Shown one piece after another: positions 16,699 through 25,730 of a DNA stretch of 64,000 nt (positions within the stretch are counted from its first letter, which is position 1; each line of letters starts with the position of its first letter). The DNA lies in NCBI RefSeq assembly GCF_021389935.1, contig NZ_CP089979.1:5003001-5067000 (forward strand). Reading direction: 5' to 3'. Source of the DNA: Fulvivirga ligni. Lineage in GTDB: Bacteria > Bacteroidota > Bacteroidia > Cytophagales > Cyclobacteriaceae. A model generated the notes under the pieces. That model did not search any database. It worked only from the letters and a program-made list of their open reading frames with translations, and had not been told where the DNA came from. A program made the position numbers and the translations under genes.

Positions 16699-18036
16699 TT
16701 ATCTAGCTCCCTTTGGTCTTCTCATGTCCTTTTTCGCCTCAGCTTCTTCTTTAGCAGGCTTTTCTTCTTTCTTTTGATTTCTTTTTCCATTAAGCTCAGG
16801 GAGTAAATCCACATCACCATCCTCATCGCCTGGCATTGATAGATACACTTTGTCACCTTCTTCAAGTCCGGCTAAAATGATAGCTGCATCTGCATTGGTT
16901 TCACCCACACTAACTTCCTGCTTGGTGATGTTCAACCCTTCCTTTTTGAAAACATAGGTGATAGAATCATTCTTATTGTGCAAACTTTCAAGCGGAATGT
17001 GAAGTACATCTGCCACACTCTTGGTAATGATGGTATTGCTAGTAGTCATAGAGGGTCTCAAAAGAGGATCATGACCTTCTAACTGAATACTCACCTGGAA
17101 AACTTTGGCATCAGTATTCGGCTTTTGTTCACCCACGTTGGCTACACTAATTACTTTTCCTTTCAGCTCTTTCTCAGGGAAGGCATCTAATCCTATTTCC
17201 ACAGGCTGCCCTACTTTCACTTTTCTAACATCTACTTCATTTACATAAGTTTTAGAAAGCATTACTGAAAGATCTGGTAATGTGGCCACTACAGGATCCC
17301 AGGCACTGATCTGTGAACCTTCTTTTATAGGCTTTCCATCCCAACCCTTACGATAAATCATCATACCGTCTTCTGGTGCTTTTATCTGGAATGACTCCTT
17401 CAATTGCATTAAATCTCCAAAATCACGTCTTATTTTACCTAAATAACCGCCTGCAATACGCATTTTAGCGGCATTTTGCTCCAACTTGATTTTATAATTT
17501 TCTTTTGCCTGGCTATAGGCTCTTTTTGCTTTATCTAAGTCTATTTGTGCTTGTTTGATAGTAGCCGGTGGCTCATACTGAGACTGTTCCAAAACAATCT
17601 CCTTTTCTTCTACTGCATACTTCAGGTTGATGAGCTCGTCTCTGGCTTGTCTCATTTGAAGGGCAGTATCTAATCTGGTTTGGGTATACTCAGATTCTTT
17701 GGTATCTAATTCGGTCTGCAAGTCTGATATTCTACCAGTAAGCTCCGATGGATCCAGAGTGGCAATCCAATCGCCTTTTTTCACCTCTGTGCCCTCCTCG
17801 GCAATATTCTGAATATTTACTTGATAAATTCTGAAATTTCTAAGGCCTGATGGACCTAAAATTTCCACTGAATTCTTCGCTTCCAATTCTCCCGTAGTGA
17901 TGATTTTTACTTCAAAATCTCCTTTTTCTACGGTTGAAATGAGTTCTGCGCCTCCTGAAGTCTCTCCGCCACTAACTAAAAAATAGATAATGACCAACGA
18001 TACTACAATGCCGCCTATGATTAAAGCCTTTTTCAT
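16699..18036 (-). CDS. MacA/HlyD-type periplasmic adaptor (membrane fusion) protein
   Basis: The 445-aa product has one N-terminal membrane anchor (KALIIGGIVVSLVIIYFLVS), a lipoyl-like barrel split around a long helical hairpin (LQTELDTKESEYTQ to AKMRIAGGYLGKI), and a beta-barrel domain (VGQPVEIGLDAFPEKELKGKV). It connects the permease to TolC. The C-terminus is an unusual charged tail (KRNQKKEEKPAKEEAEAKKD) after the conserved part, probably disordered. It is first in the operon. The 257-bp region upstream is shared with the divergent methyltransferase gene and should hold both promoters. Confidence 0.9.
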   Translation of the reverse strand: MKKALIIGGIVVSLVIIYFLVSGGETSGGAELISTVEKGDFEVKIITTGELEAKNSVEILGPSGLRNFRIYQVNIQNIAEEGTEVKKGDWIATLDPSELTGRISDLQTELDTKESEYTQTRLDTALQMRQARDELINLKYAVEEKEIVLEQSQYEPPATIKQAQIDLDKAKRAYSQAKENYKIKLEQNAAKMRIAGGYLGKIRRDFGDLMQLKESFQIKAPEDGMMIYRKGWDGKPIKEGSQISAWDPVVATLPDLSVMLSKTYVNEVDVRKVKVGQPVEIGLDAFPEKELKGKVISVANVGEQKPNTDAKVFQVSIQLEGHDPLLRPSMTTSNTIITKSVADVLHIPLESLHNKNDSITYVFKKEGLNITKQEVSVGETNADAAIILAGLEEGDKVYLSMPGDEDGDVDLLPELNGKRNQKKEEKPAKEEAEAKKDMRRPKGAR

Positions 18037-18276
18037 GTGTAATTAAGGTAAGTGATAGTTGATAATGTTAAGGTTCTGCAAAAAATAAGTCTTTAAATAG
18101 CTAAATCGGTTTTTGCATATTTGGTTAGCGAACGACCTGATTTTCACTTTATTGCATTACAAATATAAAATATAACTTATCGGACTGAAAGCCATAGAAA
18201 CAGGGACATTACCTTACATATAAATATCACCAAGATCCTAAGGTCTATTTAAGCAGCGAAAAGTGACTGATTTCTT

Positions 18277-18284
18277 TATATTTG
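18277..18284 (+). promoter_or_regulatory. -7 box upstream of the methyltransferase gene
   Basis: TATATTTG fits TAnnTTTG exactly but ends only 9 bp before the ATG, so transcription would begin at or just before the start codon; a nearly leaderless mRNA or a later start would follow. Confidence 0.4.
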
Positions 18285-18293
18285 CCATGAATT

Positions 18294-19067
18294 ATGAAAA
18301 CACTAATTAGCTACGTCATTCGGTTTATCCCCCGAACTGTGTTACAAAGGATAAGTGTACCAGCATTGAAGGTTACTGGCTTTTTCTTAAAAGGTAACAA
18401 AGTAACCTGCCCAATTATCAATAAAAGCTACTCTAAATTTCTTCCCTACGGGCGTATCAACCCACGTCCTAACGCACTTTGCCCAGATTCATTATCTCTT
18501 GAAAGACATAGACTTATCTGGCTTTACCTTAATGAGAAGACGGGCTTCTTTAATAAAAAGTTACATTTTCTTCACATAGCTCCGGAGCAGTGTTTTCTGA
18601 AGCCTTTCGAAAAGCAGCATGGTGAAGGATATATCACTGGCGATTTATTCTCTCCCTTGGCTAAAGTGAAGATGGATGTTCACGAAATCCCCTTTGAAGC
18701 TAATACCTTCGATGCCGCCATGTGCAACCACGTAATGGAGCACGTAGATGATGACATTAAGGCTATGAGTGAAATCTGCAGAGTTTTAAAACCAAGCGGA
18801 TGGGCTATCATTCAAATTCCGTTTTTCAGCCCTGTACCAGATGTTACTTTTGAGGACAAGAGCATAACCGGTCCGCGTGAAAGAGAAAAGGCCTACGGAC
18901 AAGATGATCATGTAAGACTGTACGGAAAAGATTACCCTGAAAGACTAAGAAAAGCCGGCTTTGAGGTAACTGAAGATGACTACGTAAAGAAATTACCTAC
19001 AGAAGACGTTGAGCGTTATGCTTTACCTAAAGGAGAGATTATTTATTTCTGTAGAAAACCTGCTTAA
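18294..19067 (+). CDS. SAM-dependent methyltransferase (Methyltransf_11 type)
   Basis: A 257-aa methyltransferase with a basic N-terminal segment (residues 1-60) before the Rossmann fold. Motif I is unusual: where the glycine-rich loop is expected, the protein reads LHFLHIAPEQCF (about residues 90-101). Later motifs are regular: DVHEIPFEANTFDAAMCNHVMEHVDDD (motif II-III) and LKPSGWAIIQIPF (motif IV-V). The same HIAPE version of motif I is familiar in Bacteroidota relatives. The methyl acceptor is unknown. It abuts the converging glycosyltransferase gene with no gap, so a role in glycan or lipid modification is possible by neighbourhood only. Confidence 0.82.
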   Translation: MKTLISYVIRFIPRTVLQRISVPALKVTGFFLKGNKVTCPIINKSYSKFLPYGRINPRPNALCPDSLSLERHRLIWLYLNEKTGFFNKKLHFLHIAPEQCFLKPFEKQHGEGYITGDLFSPLAKVKMDVHEIPFEANTFDAAMCNHVMEHVDDDIKAMSEICRVLKPSGWAIIQIPFFSPVPDVTFEDKSITGPREREKAYGQDDHVRLYGKDYPERLRKAGFEVTEDDYVKKLPTEDVERYALPKGEIIYFCRKPA

Positions 19068-20030
19068 TCACTTTTTGGTGATTTTTCTCCAGCCTTCTTG
19101 TAAGAACCCAATGCCGTAAGCAAATAGCTGAGTAAACGCTGCGCCCACGCTGATTACAGCTACAGGAAAGCTCTTTTCTTTGAAAAGACTATCCAGGAAG
19201 ATTAGGGAAAAATAAAATGTTACTAGAAAGGCTGCTAGTAAAAATAAATGCGTGCTCACAAAAGGAAGCAGCCACATAGCAATAAAGCCTAAGGTAAAAA
19301 TCACTGGAAACAGATGAACTACTTTAATCTCTCCAGGATAAAATCTGCTAATGTTTATTCTGGCTCTACCGAAGAAATGTAGTTGCTTGTAGAATTGAGA
19401 AAGACTTGTTCTCCTTTTATGATACACATAGGCATCCTCAATGAGTCCCGTCTTAAATCCTTTTTCTGTAATCCTGATACTGAACTCTATATCCTCTCCC
19501 ATTCTGGTGATGATATATCCGTTAGTAGATTCAAACACTTTTCGGGATATACCCATGTTAAAGCTTCTGGGGTGAAACGCGCCCATTCTTTTTTTACCTC
19601 CTCGAATACCGCCGGTGGTAAATAAAGAGGTCATAGAATAACTGATGGCTCTCTGAGTAATTGTGAATGTTTTTAAAGCCCGATCTGGGCCTCCATAAGC
19701 ATCCAATTTATGCTCGGCAAGATGATTATTGACAGTTTCAAAATAGTGCTCAGGAATTATGCAATCAGAGTCAAATACTACAAAATACTCCCCTTTAGCT
19801 CTTTCAAAACCATAGTTACGAGAAAATCCCTGACCAGTATTAGGCTTTTTATAATAGGTAAGATTTAAGACATCACCATATTTATCCATAACAAACTCAC
19901 AATCGAACTTAGATCCGTCCTCTATAATCAGGACTTCAAAATTCGAATAAGTCTGTTTGGTTAAGCTTTCTAATAATTCATCAACCTCATCAGGACGATT
20001 ATATACAGGTATGACTACAGAAAAGAACAT
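19068..20030 (-). CDS. GT2 family glycosyltransferase with C-terminal membrane segments
   Basis: A 320-aa GT-A fold enzyme: N-terminal FFSVVIPVYNRPDEV, nucleotide-sugar metal site in FDSDCI near residue 92, and MGEDIEFSIRI near residue 183, the acceptor-side acidic motif. The last about 90 residues form two to three membrane segments (HLFPVIFTLGFIAMWLLPF and LLAAFLVTFYFSLIFL). It is the last gene of the six-gene operon running from 25531 down to here, 3 bp after the other glycosyltransferase, so both probably build the same membrane-linked glycan or glycolipid. Confidence 0.88.
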   Translation of the reverse strand: MFFSVVIPVYNRPDEVDELLESLTKQTYSNFEVLIIEDGSKFDCEFVMDKYGDVLNLTYYKKPNTGQGFSRNYGFERAKGEYFVVFDSDCIIPEHYFETVNNHLAEHKLDAYGGPDRALKTFTITQRAISYSMTSLFTTGGIRGGKKRMGAFHPRSFNMGISRKVFESTNGYIITRMGEDIEFSIRITEKGFKTGLIEDAYVYHKRRTSLSQFYKQLHFFGRARINISRFYPGEIKVVHLFPVIFTLGFIAMWLLPFVSTHLFLLAAFLVTFYFSLIFLDSLFKEKSFPVAVISVGAAFTQLFAYGIGFLQEGWRKITKK

Positions 20031-20033
20031 ATT

Positions 20034-20999
20034 TTATTCTACACCTATCTTCTCTACTACCAGGTATTCATTTGATGATTGCGACTTCATAGCCATCATT
20101 TCGGCTAGAAAACCCGTCAAAAACAGCTGCACACCAATGATCAATGCCACCAAAGCAAGAAAGAACAACGGCTGATCAGTAGCATCTCTTACCTCCATTG
20201 CATTATACTGTCTATACAATTTATCCCCAATTACAAACATGGTGATGAGCAAGCCAGCGAAAAATGAAAGGGTACCCAATGTACCAAAAAAGTGCATGGG
20301 TTTACGTTTAAACTTGGATACGAAGGTGATGGATAGCAAATCAAGCAGACCTACTATTCGTGTAAAACCAAATTTGGTATATCCATATTTTCTGGCTCTA
20401 TGCTCTACTACTTTCTCTCCTATTTTGGCGAAGCCATTCCATTTTGCTATAACAGGAATATAGCGATGCATTTCGCCATAAACATGAATATTCTTAACTA
20501 CCCTGTTATGGTAGGCTTTTAAACCACAATTGAAATCATGCAATTTAATGCCTGATATAATCCTTGTGATTCTATTAAAAAACTTTGAAGGGAGGGTCTT
20601 ACCTAAAGGATCATGGCGCTTCTTTTTCCAACCAGAAACCATATGGTACTGACCTGAATGAATCATTTCATAAAGTGCTGGTATCTCGTCAGGACTATCT
20701 TGCAGGTCCGCATCCATGGAGATCACTACTTCACCTTTAGCGGCTTTAAAACCTGTGTTTAGGGCAGCAGATTTACCAAAGTTTCTGTTAAACCTAATTC
20801 CCTTTATAGATGGGTTGGTGAGTGAAAGCTGCTGTACAACTTCCCAGGAAGTATCCTGACTACCATCATCCACCAATATTATTTCATAAGTAAAGCCGTG
20901 CGTTTGCATTACACGGCTTATCCAATCACATAATTCTGGTAGTGATTCCTCTTCATTGTAAAGTGGAACCACTACTGAAATATTCAATTCATATGGCAT
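20034..20999 (-). CDS. DPM1/GtrB-like polyprenyl-phosphate glycosyltransferase
   Basis: A 321-aa GT2 enzyme of the dolichyl-phosphate-mannose-synthase type. It starts ISVVVPLYNEEESLPEL, has the donor site SMDADLQDSPDEI around residues 95-107, and the family's C-terminal pair of membrane helices (FFGTLGTLSFFAGLLITMFVI and FFLALVALIIGVQLFLTGFLAEM). Relatives transfer a sugar from a nucleotide donor to undecaprenyl phosphate at the cytoplasmic face of the inner membrane. It starts 2 bp after the DUF4199 gene and ends 3 bp before the next glycosyltransferase; tight coupling is evident. Confidence 0.9.
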   Translation of the reverse strand: MPYELNISVVVPLYNEEESLPELCDWISRVMQTHGFTYEIILVDDGSQDTSWEVVQQLSLTNPSIKGIRFNRNFGKSAALNTGFKAAKGEVVISMDADLQDSPDEIPALYEMIHSGQYHMVSGWKKKRHDPLGKTLPSKFFNRITRIISGIKLHDFNCGLKAYHNRVVKNIHVYGEMHRYIPVIAKWNGFAKIGEKVVEHRARKYGYTKFGFTRIVGLLDLLSITFVSKFKRKPMHFFGTLGTLSFFAGLLITMFVIGDKLYRQYNAMEVRDATDQPLFFLALVALIIGVQLFLTGFLAEMMAMKSQSSNEYLVVEKIGVE

Positions 21000-21001
21000 A
21001 A

Positions 21002-21550
21002 TTACACCTCAAGCTCAGGATTATTGTTTTTAGCAATAGCACTAATGACCAAAGATAAGATAAAACCAACGAAAACATTTTTTATAATGGTTAAAATAAA
21101 ACCAAGATATGGATTTGAAAATACATCTACGAACTTCATACCCATTTCTATTTCCTCATCAGACTTTCCTTGCTCCTCAAGCTTCATCACCACCTCTTCG
21201 CGCATTCTAGCAATCATCTCTGTATCAATCAATTGAGTATAAATCAAAGAAAATACAGCAAGCATAGCTCCACCGATTAAACTTATTAAAACAGCAATTT
21301 TTAAACCTTCTCCATATGACATATAGCCATCTCCGTTAGCTTTAAATTCTTTCATTGCCATTAATATTACTATGACAAAAGGTATTAGACCAACAAAGCT
21401 CACGCCGGTCACAGTGTATAATTCACCTAACATTAATATTAGGTAAAAAACAATACCAATGGCTCCTGAAATCAGGCCCCACTTTACTGAAACAGATTTA
21501 ATAGAGGCTCTTTCTGATAAGCCTGAATTATCTAGCATATTCTCACTCAT
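21002..21550 (-). CDS. DUF4199 domain membrane protein (copy 2)
   Basis: A 182-aa inner-membrane protein with four predicted helices: about residues 28-50, 55-70 (VGLIPFVIVILMAMKEF), 85-110 and 145-170. The fingerprint AMKEFKANGDGYMSYGEGLKIAVLIS is typical of DUF4199, a family nearly confined to Bacteroidota with no known function. A loop rich in acidic residues (VMKLEEQGKSDEEIEMG) sits between helices 3 and 4. A paralogue of the same length precedes it in the operon, consistent with tandem duplication. Confidence 0.88.
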   Translation of the reverse strand: MSENMLDNSGLSERASIKSVSVKWGLISGAIGIVFYLILMLGELYTVTGVSFVGLIPFVIVILMAMKEFKANGDGYMSYGEGLKIAVLISLIGGAMLAVFSLIYTQLIDTEMIARMREEVVMKLEEQGKSDEEIEMGMKFVDVFSNPYLGFILTIIKNVFVGFILSLVISAIAKNNNPELEV

Positions 21551-21676
21551 GATTCGTCAATTTTTGGTTGATAGTAAAAGTTTGTTTCTTTAAATATCCC
21601 CCAAAATAGTGCGCCGAATTATGATTTCAAAATTTAATAAACTGGTGGTATTAATTAATGGTAAGTGGTTTATCTG

Positions 21677-22222
21677 CTATTTCGAAAAACGCTTCTCGGT
21701 TCTTCTCATAAGAACTGACAGTAACAACGTTACAAAGAATCCAATGAGTGTACTCTTCACCAAATAGTCAAAAAAGAGAGTACCCGCACCTGTGTCGTTC
21801 TTTAGTAGAACTACTTGCTTGTTAAATTCCTCCTCTGTAATGGTAATCTTGCCTCCGTGAAGAAGTTGATCCTTCTGCATCATCATTCCATTAACAGTTC
21901 CGTCTATATAAGTTTGAAGAAAACCTGGCATAATCTGGCAAATAATTACGATGGAAAGCCCCACCAGAATACCTATCACCATATAGATAATAAAACCGAT
22001 AACAATCCCCTGCCAGAAGTTCATCATCTGATTATTATAAAAATCCTTAAACTCCTTCATGGCAAAAAAGATAAATACGGCAAACAGCAGTATTCTAAAA
22101 TCTAAGAATGGTGGAATTAATAGTGGATGACGATTGATGAAATAAAGCACCAAAATTATTACCACTCCCAATATCGCTCCTATCAACCCAAATTTTAACG
22201 GTACTCTTACTAACGGTTTCAT
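21677..22222 (-). CDS. DUF4199 domain membrane protein (copy 1)
   Basis: The 181-aa paralogue of the neighbouring protein, with the same four-helix plan and the matching motif AMKEFKDFYNNQMMNFWQGIVIGFI. The two are clearly divergent in sequence but identical in layout. It begins 15 bp after the dihydroorotase-like gene and is separated from its paralogue by 126 bp, the largest gap in the operon. Function unknown; a regulatory or scaffolding membrane role together with the glycosyltransferases is speculative. Confidence 0.87.
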   Translation of the reverse strand: MKPLVRVPLKFGLIGAILGVVIILVLYFINRHPLLIPPFLDFRILLFAVFIFFAMKEFKDFYNNQMMNFWQGIVIGFIIYMVIGILVGLSIVIICQIMPGFLQTYIDGTVNGMMMQKDQLLHGGKITITEEEFNKQVVLLKNDTGAGTLFFDYLVKSTLIGFFVTLLLSVLMRRTEKRFSK

Positions 22223-22237
22223 TCTATTCTCTCCCTG

Positions 22238-23506
22238 CTAAATTTTATCAATATAACTTATGCCATTATTGAAAGTAGCAATGGCCTTTCCTTTAATTTT
22301 TTGCTTCCAGTATGGTGAATTTTCTGACTTTGAATGATTACTCTTTCCATCCAGAGTCCACTCATGGTTAGGGTCAAAAAGGGTGACATTCGCCTCCTCA
22401 CCTTCACTGATTAGCGGATTGGCTAAACCTAATACTTCTCGAGGTGCAGATGTGACTTTTTTAATCAGCTCCGCCATATCTACATCTGCCGATAATGTAG
22501 CAATGTTATGCGCTACCGTCTGCAAACTGGTAATACCAAACTCAGCCAGATCAAACTCCAGCTTCTTATCATCTTCATCCTGAGGGTTGTGATTAGAAAC
22601 CAGTATATCGATTACTCCTTCTTTTAAACCTTTCTTCAGGGCTTTATTATCCTTCTCTGTTCTGAATGGTGGGCTTACTTTATAATTAGCATCAAACCCC
22701 ATCAGATCATCATCACTAAAGTCAGTTTGGTAGGCAGCCATATCACAAGTTACCTGTAAGCCCTTTTTCTTAGCTTCTTTGATTAAGTTAATTGACTTCG
22801 GTGATGAGATATTGGTGAAATGTAACCTTCCTCCAGCATAAGCTAATAGCTCAAGATCTCTCTGCACAATAAGCTCTTCGGCCAGCGTAGGAATTCCCTT
22901 CATACCTAATCTTGTGCTATTTAAGCCTTCATTCATTACGCCAAACATACTCAAATGCACATCTTCCGGCTTATTAATCAAAAGGCCATTGAACTTTTGT
23001 AAATATTGAAGTGACTTCAAAAGAATGTCTGTATGCCATATCGGGTTCAAACCATCTGAGAAAGCAGCGGCACCGGCCGTGTGCAAATCTATCATTTCAG
23101 TAAGCTCTTCACCCTTACAACCCAGCGTTACTGCCGCTATCGGATAAATTTGAGTCAGTGACTCAGTATTTATTGATTGCAGGTATTTCACATCATTCTT
23201 ACCCTGAGTTACCGGATGATTATTGGGCAGAACGGCTACTCCGGTAAAACCACCTGCCGCAGCAGTAGCGACACCCGACCTTAGATCTTCCTTATGTTCA
23301 GAGCCCGGATCTGCAAAAACCGCCCTCATATCAAACCAACCAGCAGAAAGATACATGCCTTTAGCCTCAATGGTTTTATCGGCCTTCGGGGTGTTATCAC
23401 CTATGTATACAATCTTTCCATTCTTAATCTGCACATTGGTTTTCTTACCATGAAAAGGTGAACCCTCATTGATAATTTGTGCTGATTTAATAAGTATGTT
23501 TTTCAT
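22238..23506 (-). CDS. Dihydroorotase homologue lacking metal-binding residues
   Basis: The 422-aa protein aligns by eye along the whole class I dihydroorotase: GWFDMRAVFADPGSEHKEDLRSG corresponds to the active-site entry, and DILVSNHNPQDEDD to the late motif. However, the metal ligands are missing. The HxH motif reads Arg61-Ala62-Val63, the TDHAPH motif reads SNHNPQ, and the VTPHH-like region reads CDMAAYQ. It is therefore probably not a catalytic zinc enzyme but a PyrC'-like pseudoenzyme, as is known for some bacteria where such a protein supports aspartate transcarbamoylase assembly. No pyrB lies nearby. It is gene 2 of the operon starting with the BatA-like gene (21-bp gap). Confidence 0.88.
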   Translation of the reverse strand: MKNILIKSAQIINEGSPFHGKKTNVQIKNGKIVYIGDNTPKADKTIEAKGMYLSAGWFDMRAVFADPGSEHKEDLRSGVATAAAGGFTGVAVLPNNHPVTQGKNDVKYLQSINTESLTQIYPIAAVTLGCKGEELTEMIDLHTAGAAAFSDGLNPIWHTDILLKSLQYLQKFNGLLINKPEDVHLSMFGVMNEGLNSTRLGMKGIPTLAEELIVQRDLELLAYAGGRLHFTNISSPKSINLIKEAKKKGLQVTCDMAAYQTDFSDDDLMGFDANYKVSPPFRTEKDNKALKKGLKEGVIDILVSNHNPQDEDDKKLEFDLAEFGITSLQTVAHNIATLSADVDMAELIKKVTSAPREVLGLANPLISEGEEANVTLFDPNHEWTLDGKSNHSKSENSPYWKQKIKGKAIATFNNGISYIDKI

Positions 23507-23527
23507 TCTTTAAAATCTATAATGAGC

Positions 23528-25531
23528 TTATGGCATGAATCTCACCAATAAAACCTCTATAAAAAGGAAAATCAAGGCCAATATTACGGCATATTTCCAT
23601 AATGGCTGTCCTATATATTTACTTTCTAGTTCCGCCCTGAACTGATCTTTATTACTCACATCCAGGATGGCACTATTCCCACCAAAAACACTGGTTAAAT
23701 TAGCGGCATCAAACTGTCTGAGATCTGATTCCGATGGACTGTTATTAAAAGCCAAAGTCCCCATTTTTTCACCTCTATAGGTGAGATCGTAGAAGCCAGA
23801 GCTCAAAACAAATTTTGGCACATCCATATAAACATTGTTTCCGCTAATTCTTTGCAAAGGTATAATTTCTTCGTCGTCTCTTACCAGTTTAAACACATCA
23901 TCAAGGTTATTAAGCGTATCGGCTTTGAAAATAATGGAAGGTTCATCTATAAAATGATACAATTGATTCTCTGTAGATGCACTGGATACAGCTATTCTGT
24001 ACATAACTGGCACAAACAAGGCATGAGCCTGAAACGAAGAATAAGCATCTGACAGCGGTGAGGCAAATACATAAACACCACCCTGACTTCCAAATTTTGA
24101 TAAAAACGGCTGCCCGTTTCTAAACTGTAATAATGCAGTACGATCAGCACCCCATTTCAAAACCGGGCTGGCTTCGGGCATAGCAAAGTTGGGGTTCTTC
24201 TCTTCAAACACATTTTCGTAAAACGGGTCCGCAAAATTAGGGGCGGCCAATGTCATTTTAGCTAATGAATCTGACTTAGTTACCCTGTTCATATTGAGCA
24301 GCTGGCGGTAATCATCTACATTTCCTGAAGAGGAAGGGATAAAGACCACATTACCATAATTATTTAAAAACTGGTTAAGCGCACCAATCAATGAGGCATC
24401 TATTTGATCTAAGCCATTTACCACCACCAAATCAGATTCTGGTATAAGGTTATAATCAAGGTTAGCGTAGCTCGAGCTTTTAAAATTGAATATCGTTTCA
24501 TTCCCGAAAACCCTTTGGATACGACTCACCTTTTGATCAGCCTTGATTTCCAGAATATTTATTTTCTGGCTTCCGTTTATGGTGAAATAAAAGTCATTAT
24601 CAAAAGTTACCGGAAAATCTTCAAAGCTGATTCTGCATTTGTTTTCTCCTTCTAAGTTAAACGCAAGATCAAAAGTGGCGGTCTCCTTTCCATTTGGAGA
24701 TAGGTTAACGCTGGCTGTAGCTGCTTGCACGTCATCCACAAACACCTTAACAATTAAATCATTGGCCTCTTTTGTACCTATATTTCTTAGCACCACATTG
24801 AGCTTCAGCTTTTCATCTCCAATCAGAAAAGGATTATCTAAATAGAGGGAGTCTACATATACGTTACTTATAGATTGAAACTGAAGAGGGATCAGATTGA
24901 TATTGAAGTTACTATCCAACTGTTGAAGCGCCTCTGTGCCGGCAGTTGAGCTTTGGAAATCTGATAACCAGAATACTTCATAGTCCTTTCCTTTCTCAGT
25001 ATCTATTTTTAATCGGTTAGCTACTTCCTCAATGGTTCGAGTAATACCATTCATTTTTACCTCGGTGGTGAAGTCATCAATATCTGTTTTGCTCTTAAAT
25101 CCACTTGAATTAGCATTGAAATCATTAGTCAGCACCTTATACTCATGAGTAGCAGGGTAAATATCCGTGAGTGTATTTACATAAGACAAAGCTTCCTCAA
25201 ATGCGGATATATTCTCAGTGATTTCATTACTCATACTCAGAGAGTTATCTAAATAAATGAGTGTTTGAGAAGAAGCACTGACCTCATCATCTGAAGGCAC
25301 AAAAGGTTGTGCAAAGGCGATAACCAAAAAGAAAATAAAGAATAAACGACTGGCCAGAATCAGGTAATGCTTCAGTTTTCGCTTGGCACTGCTGGCATCC
25401 TTTACTTTTTTCAGAAACTGAGTATTGGAGAAATATACCTTTTTAGTTCTTCTAAAATTGAATAAATGAATGATTATAGGAATGGCCAATGCAAAAAGGC
25501 CGTAGAGGAACTGTGGGTATAAAAAATTCAT
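23528..25531 (-). CDS. BatA-domain membrane protein with VWA-like fold
   Basis: A 667-aa protein with the aerotolerance-regulator N-terminal domain: MNFLYPQFLYGLFALAIPIIIHLFNFRR (two N-terminal membrane helices and the basic RRTKKVYFSN segment). After a second helix (LILASRLFFIFFLVIAFAQPF) comes a degenerate von Willebrand A-like domain containing YLDNSLSMSNEI, where D-x-S-x-S would bind metal. It ends with a C-terminal helix ALIFLFIEVLLVRFMP. I use the ATG at 25531, matching the conserved M-x-FL-x-PxFL start, not the TTG nine bases upstream. It opens the operon with the dihydroorotase homologue, an arrangement I recall from other Cytophagales. Role: membrane-stress or cell-envelope function, not established. 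Confidence 0.85.
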   Translation of the reverse strand: MNFLYPQFLYGLFALAIPIIIHLFNFRRTKKVYFSNTQFLKKVKDASSAKRKLKHYLILASRLFFIFFLVIAFAQPFVPSDDEVSASSQTLIYLDNSLSMSNEITENISAFEEALSYVNTLTDIYPATHEYKVLTNDFNANSSGFKSKTDIDDFTTEVKMNGITRTIEEVANRLKIDTEKGKDYEVFWLSDFQSSTAGTEALQQLDSNFNINLIPLQFQSISNVYVDSLYLDNPFLIGDEKLKLNVVLRNIGTKEANDLIVKVFVDDVQAATASVNLSPNGKETATFDLAFNLEGENKCRISFEDFPVTFDNDFYFTINGSQKINILEIKADQKVSRIQRVFGNETIFNFKSSSYANLDYNLIPESDLVVVNGLDQIDASLIGALNQFLNNYGNVVFIPSSSGNVDDYRQLLNMNRVTKSDSLAKMTLAAPNFADPFYENVFEEKNPNFAMPEASPVLKWGADRTALLQFRNGQPFLSKFGSQGGVYVFASPLSDAYSSFQAHALFVPVMYRIAVSSASTENQLYHFIDEPSIIFKADTLNNLDDVFKLVRDDEEIIPLQRISGNNVYMDVPKFVLSSGFYDLTYRGEKMGTLAFNNSPSESDLRQFDAANLTSVFGGNSAILDVSNKDQFRAELESKYIGQPLWKYAVILALIFLFIEVLLVRFMP

Positions 25532-25730
25532 CAGTTGCAAAAGTAGAAAAAAATAAGGAATGAATAAGCCATTTCCGGCTGTGACTTTAATTCTTTAAAC
25601 GATTATAACTATAAAAAAAGTTATAATATGAAATAAGCTTTCACTTTATACCTTGTTAACTATAGCATCCGGAAAGGAATAAAGGACATCGCCAATTTCA
25701 TATTACAGTTAAAAAACAAATTTTACTGAT

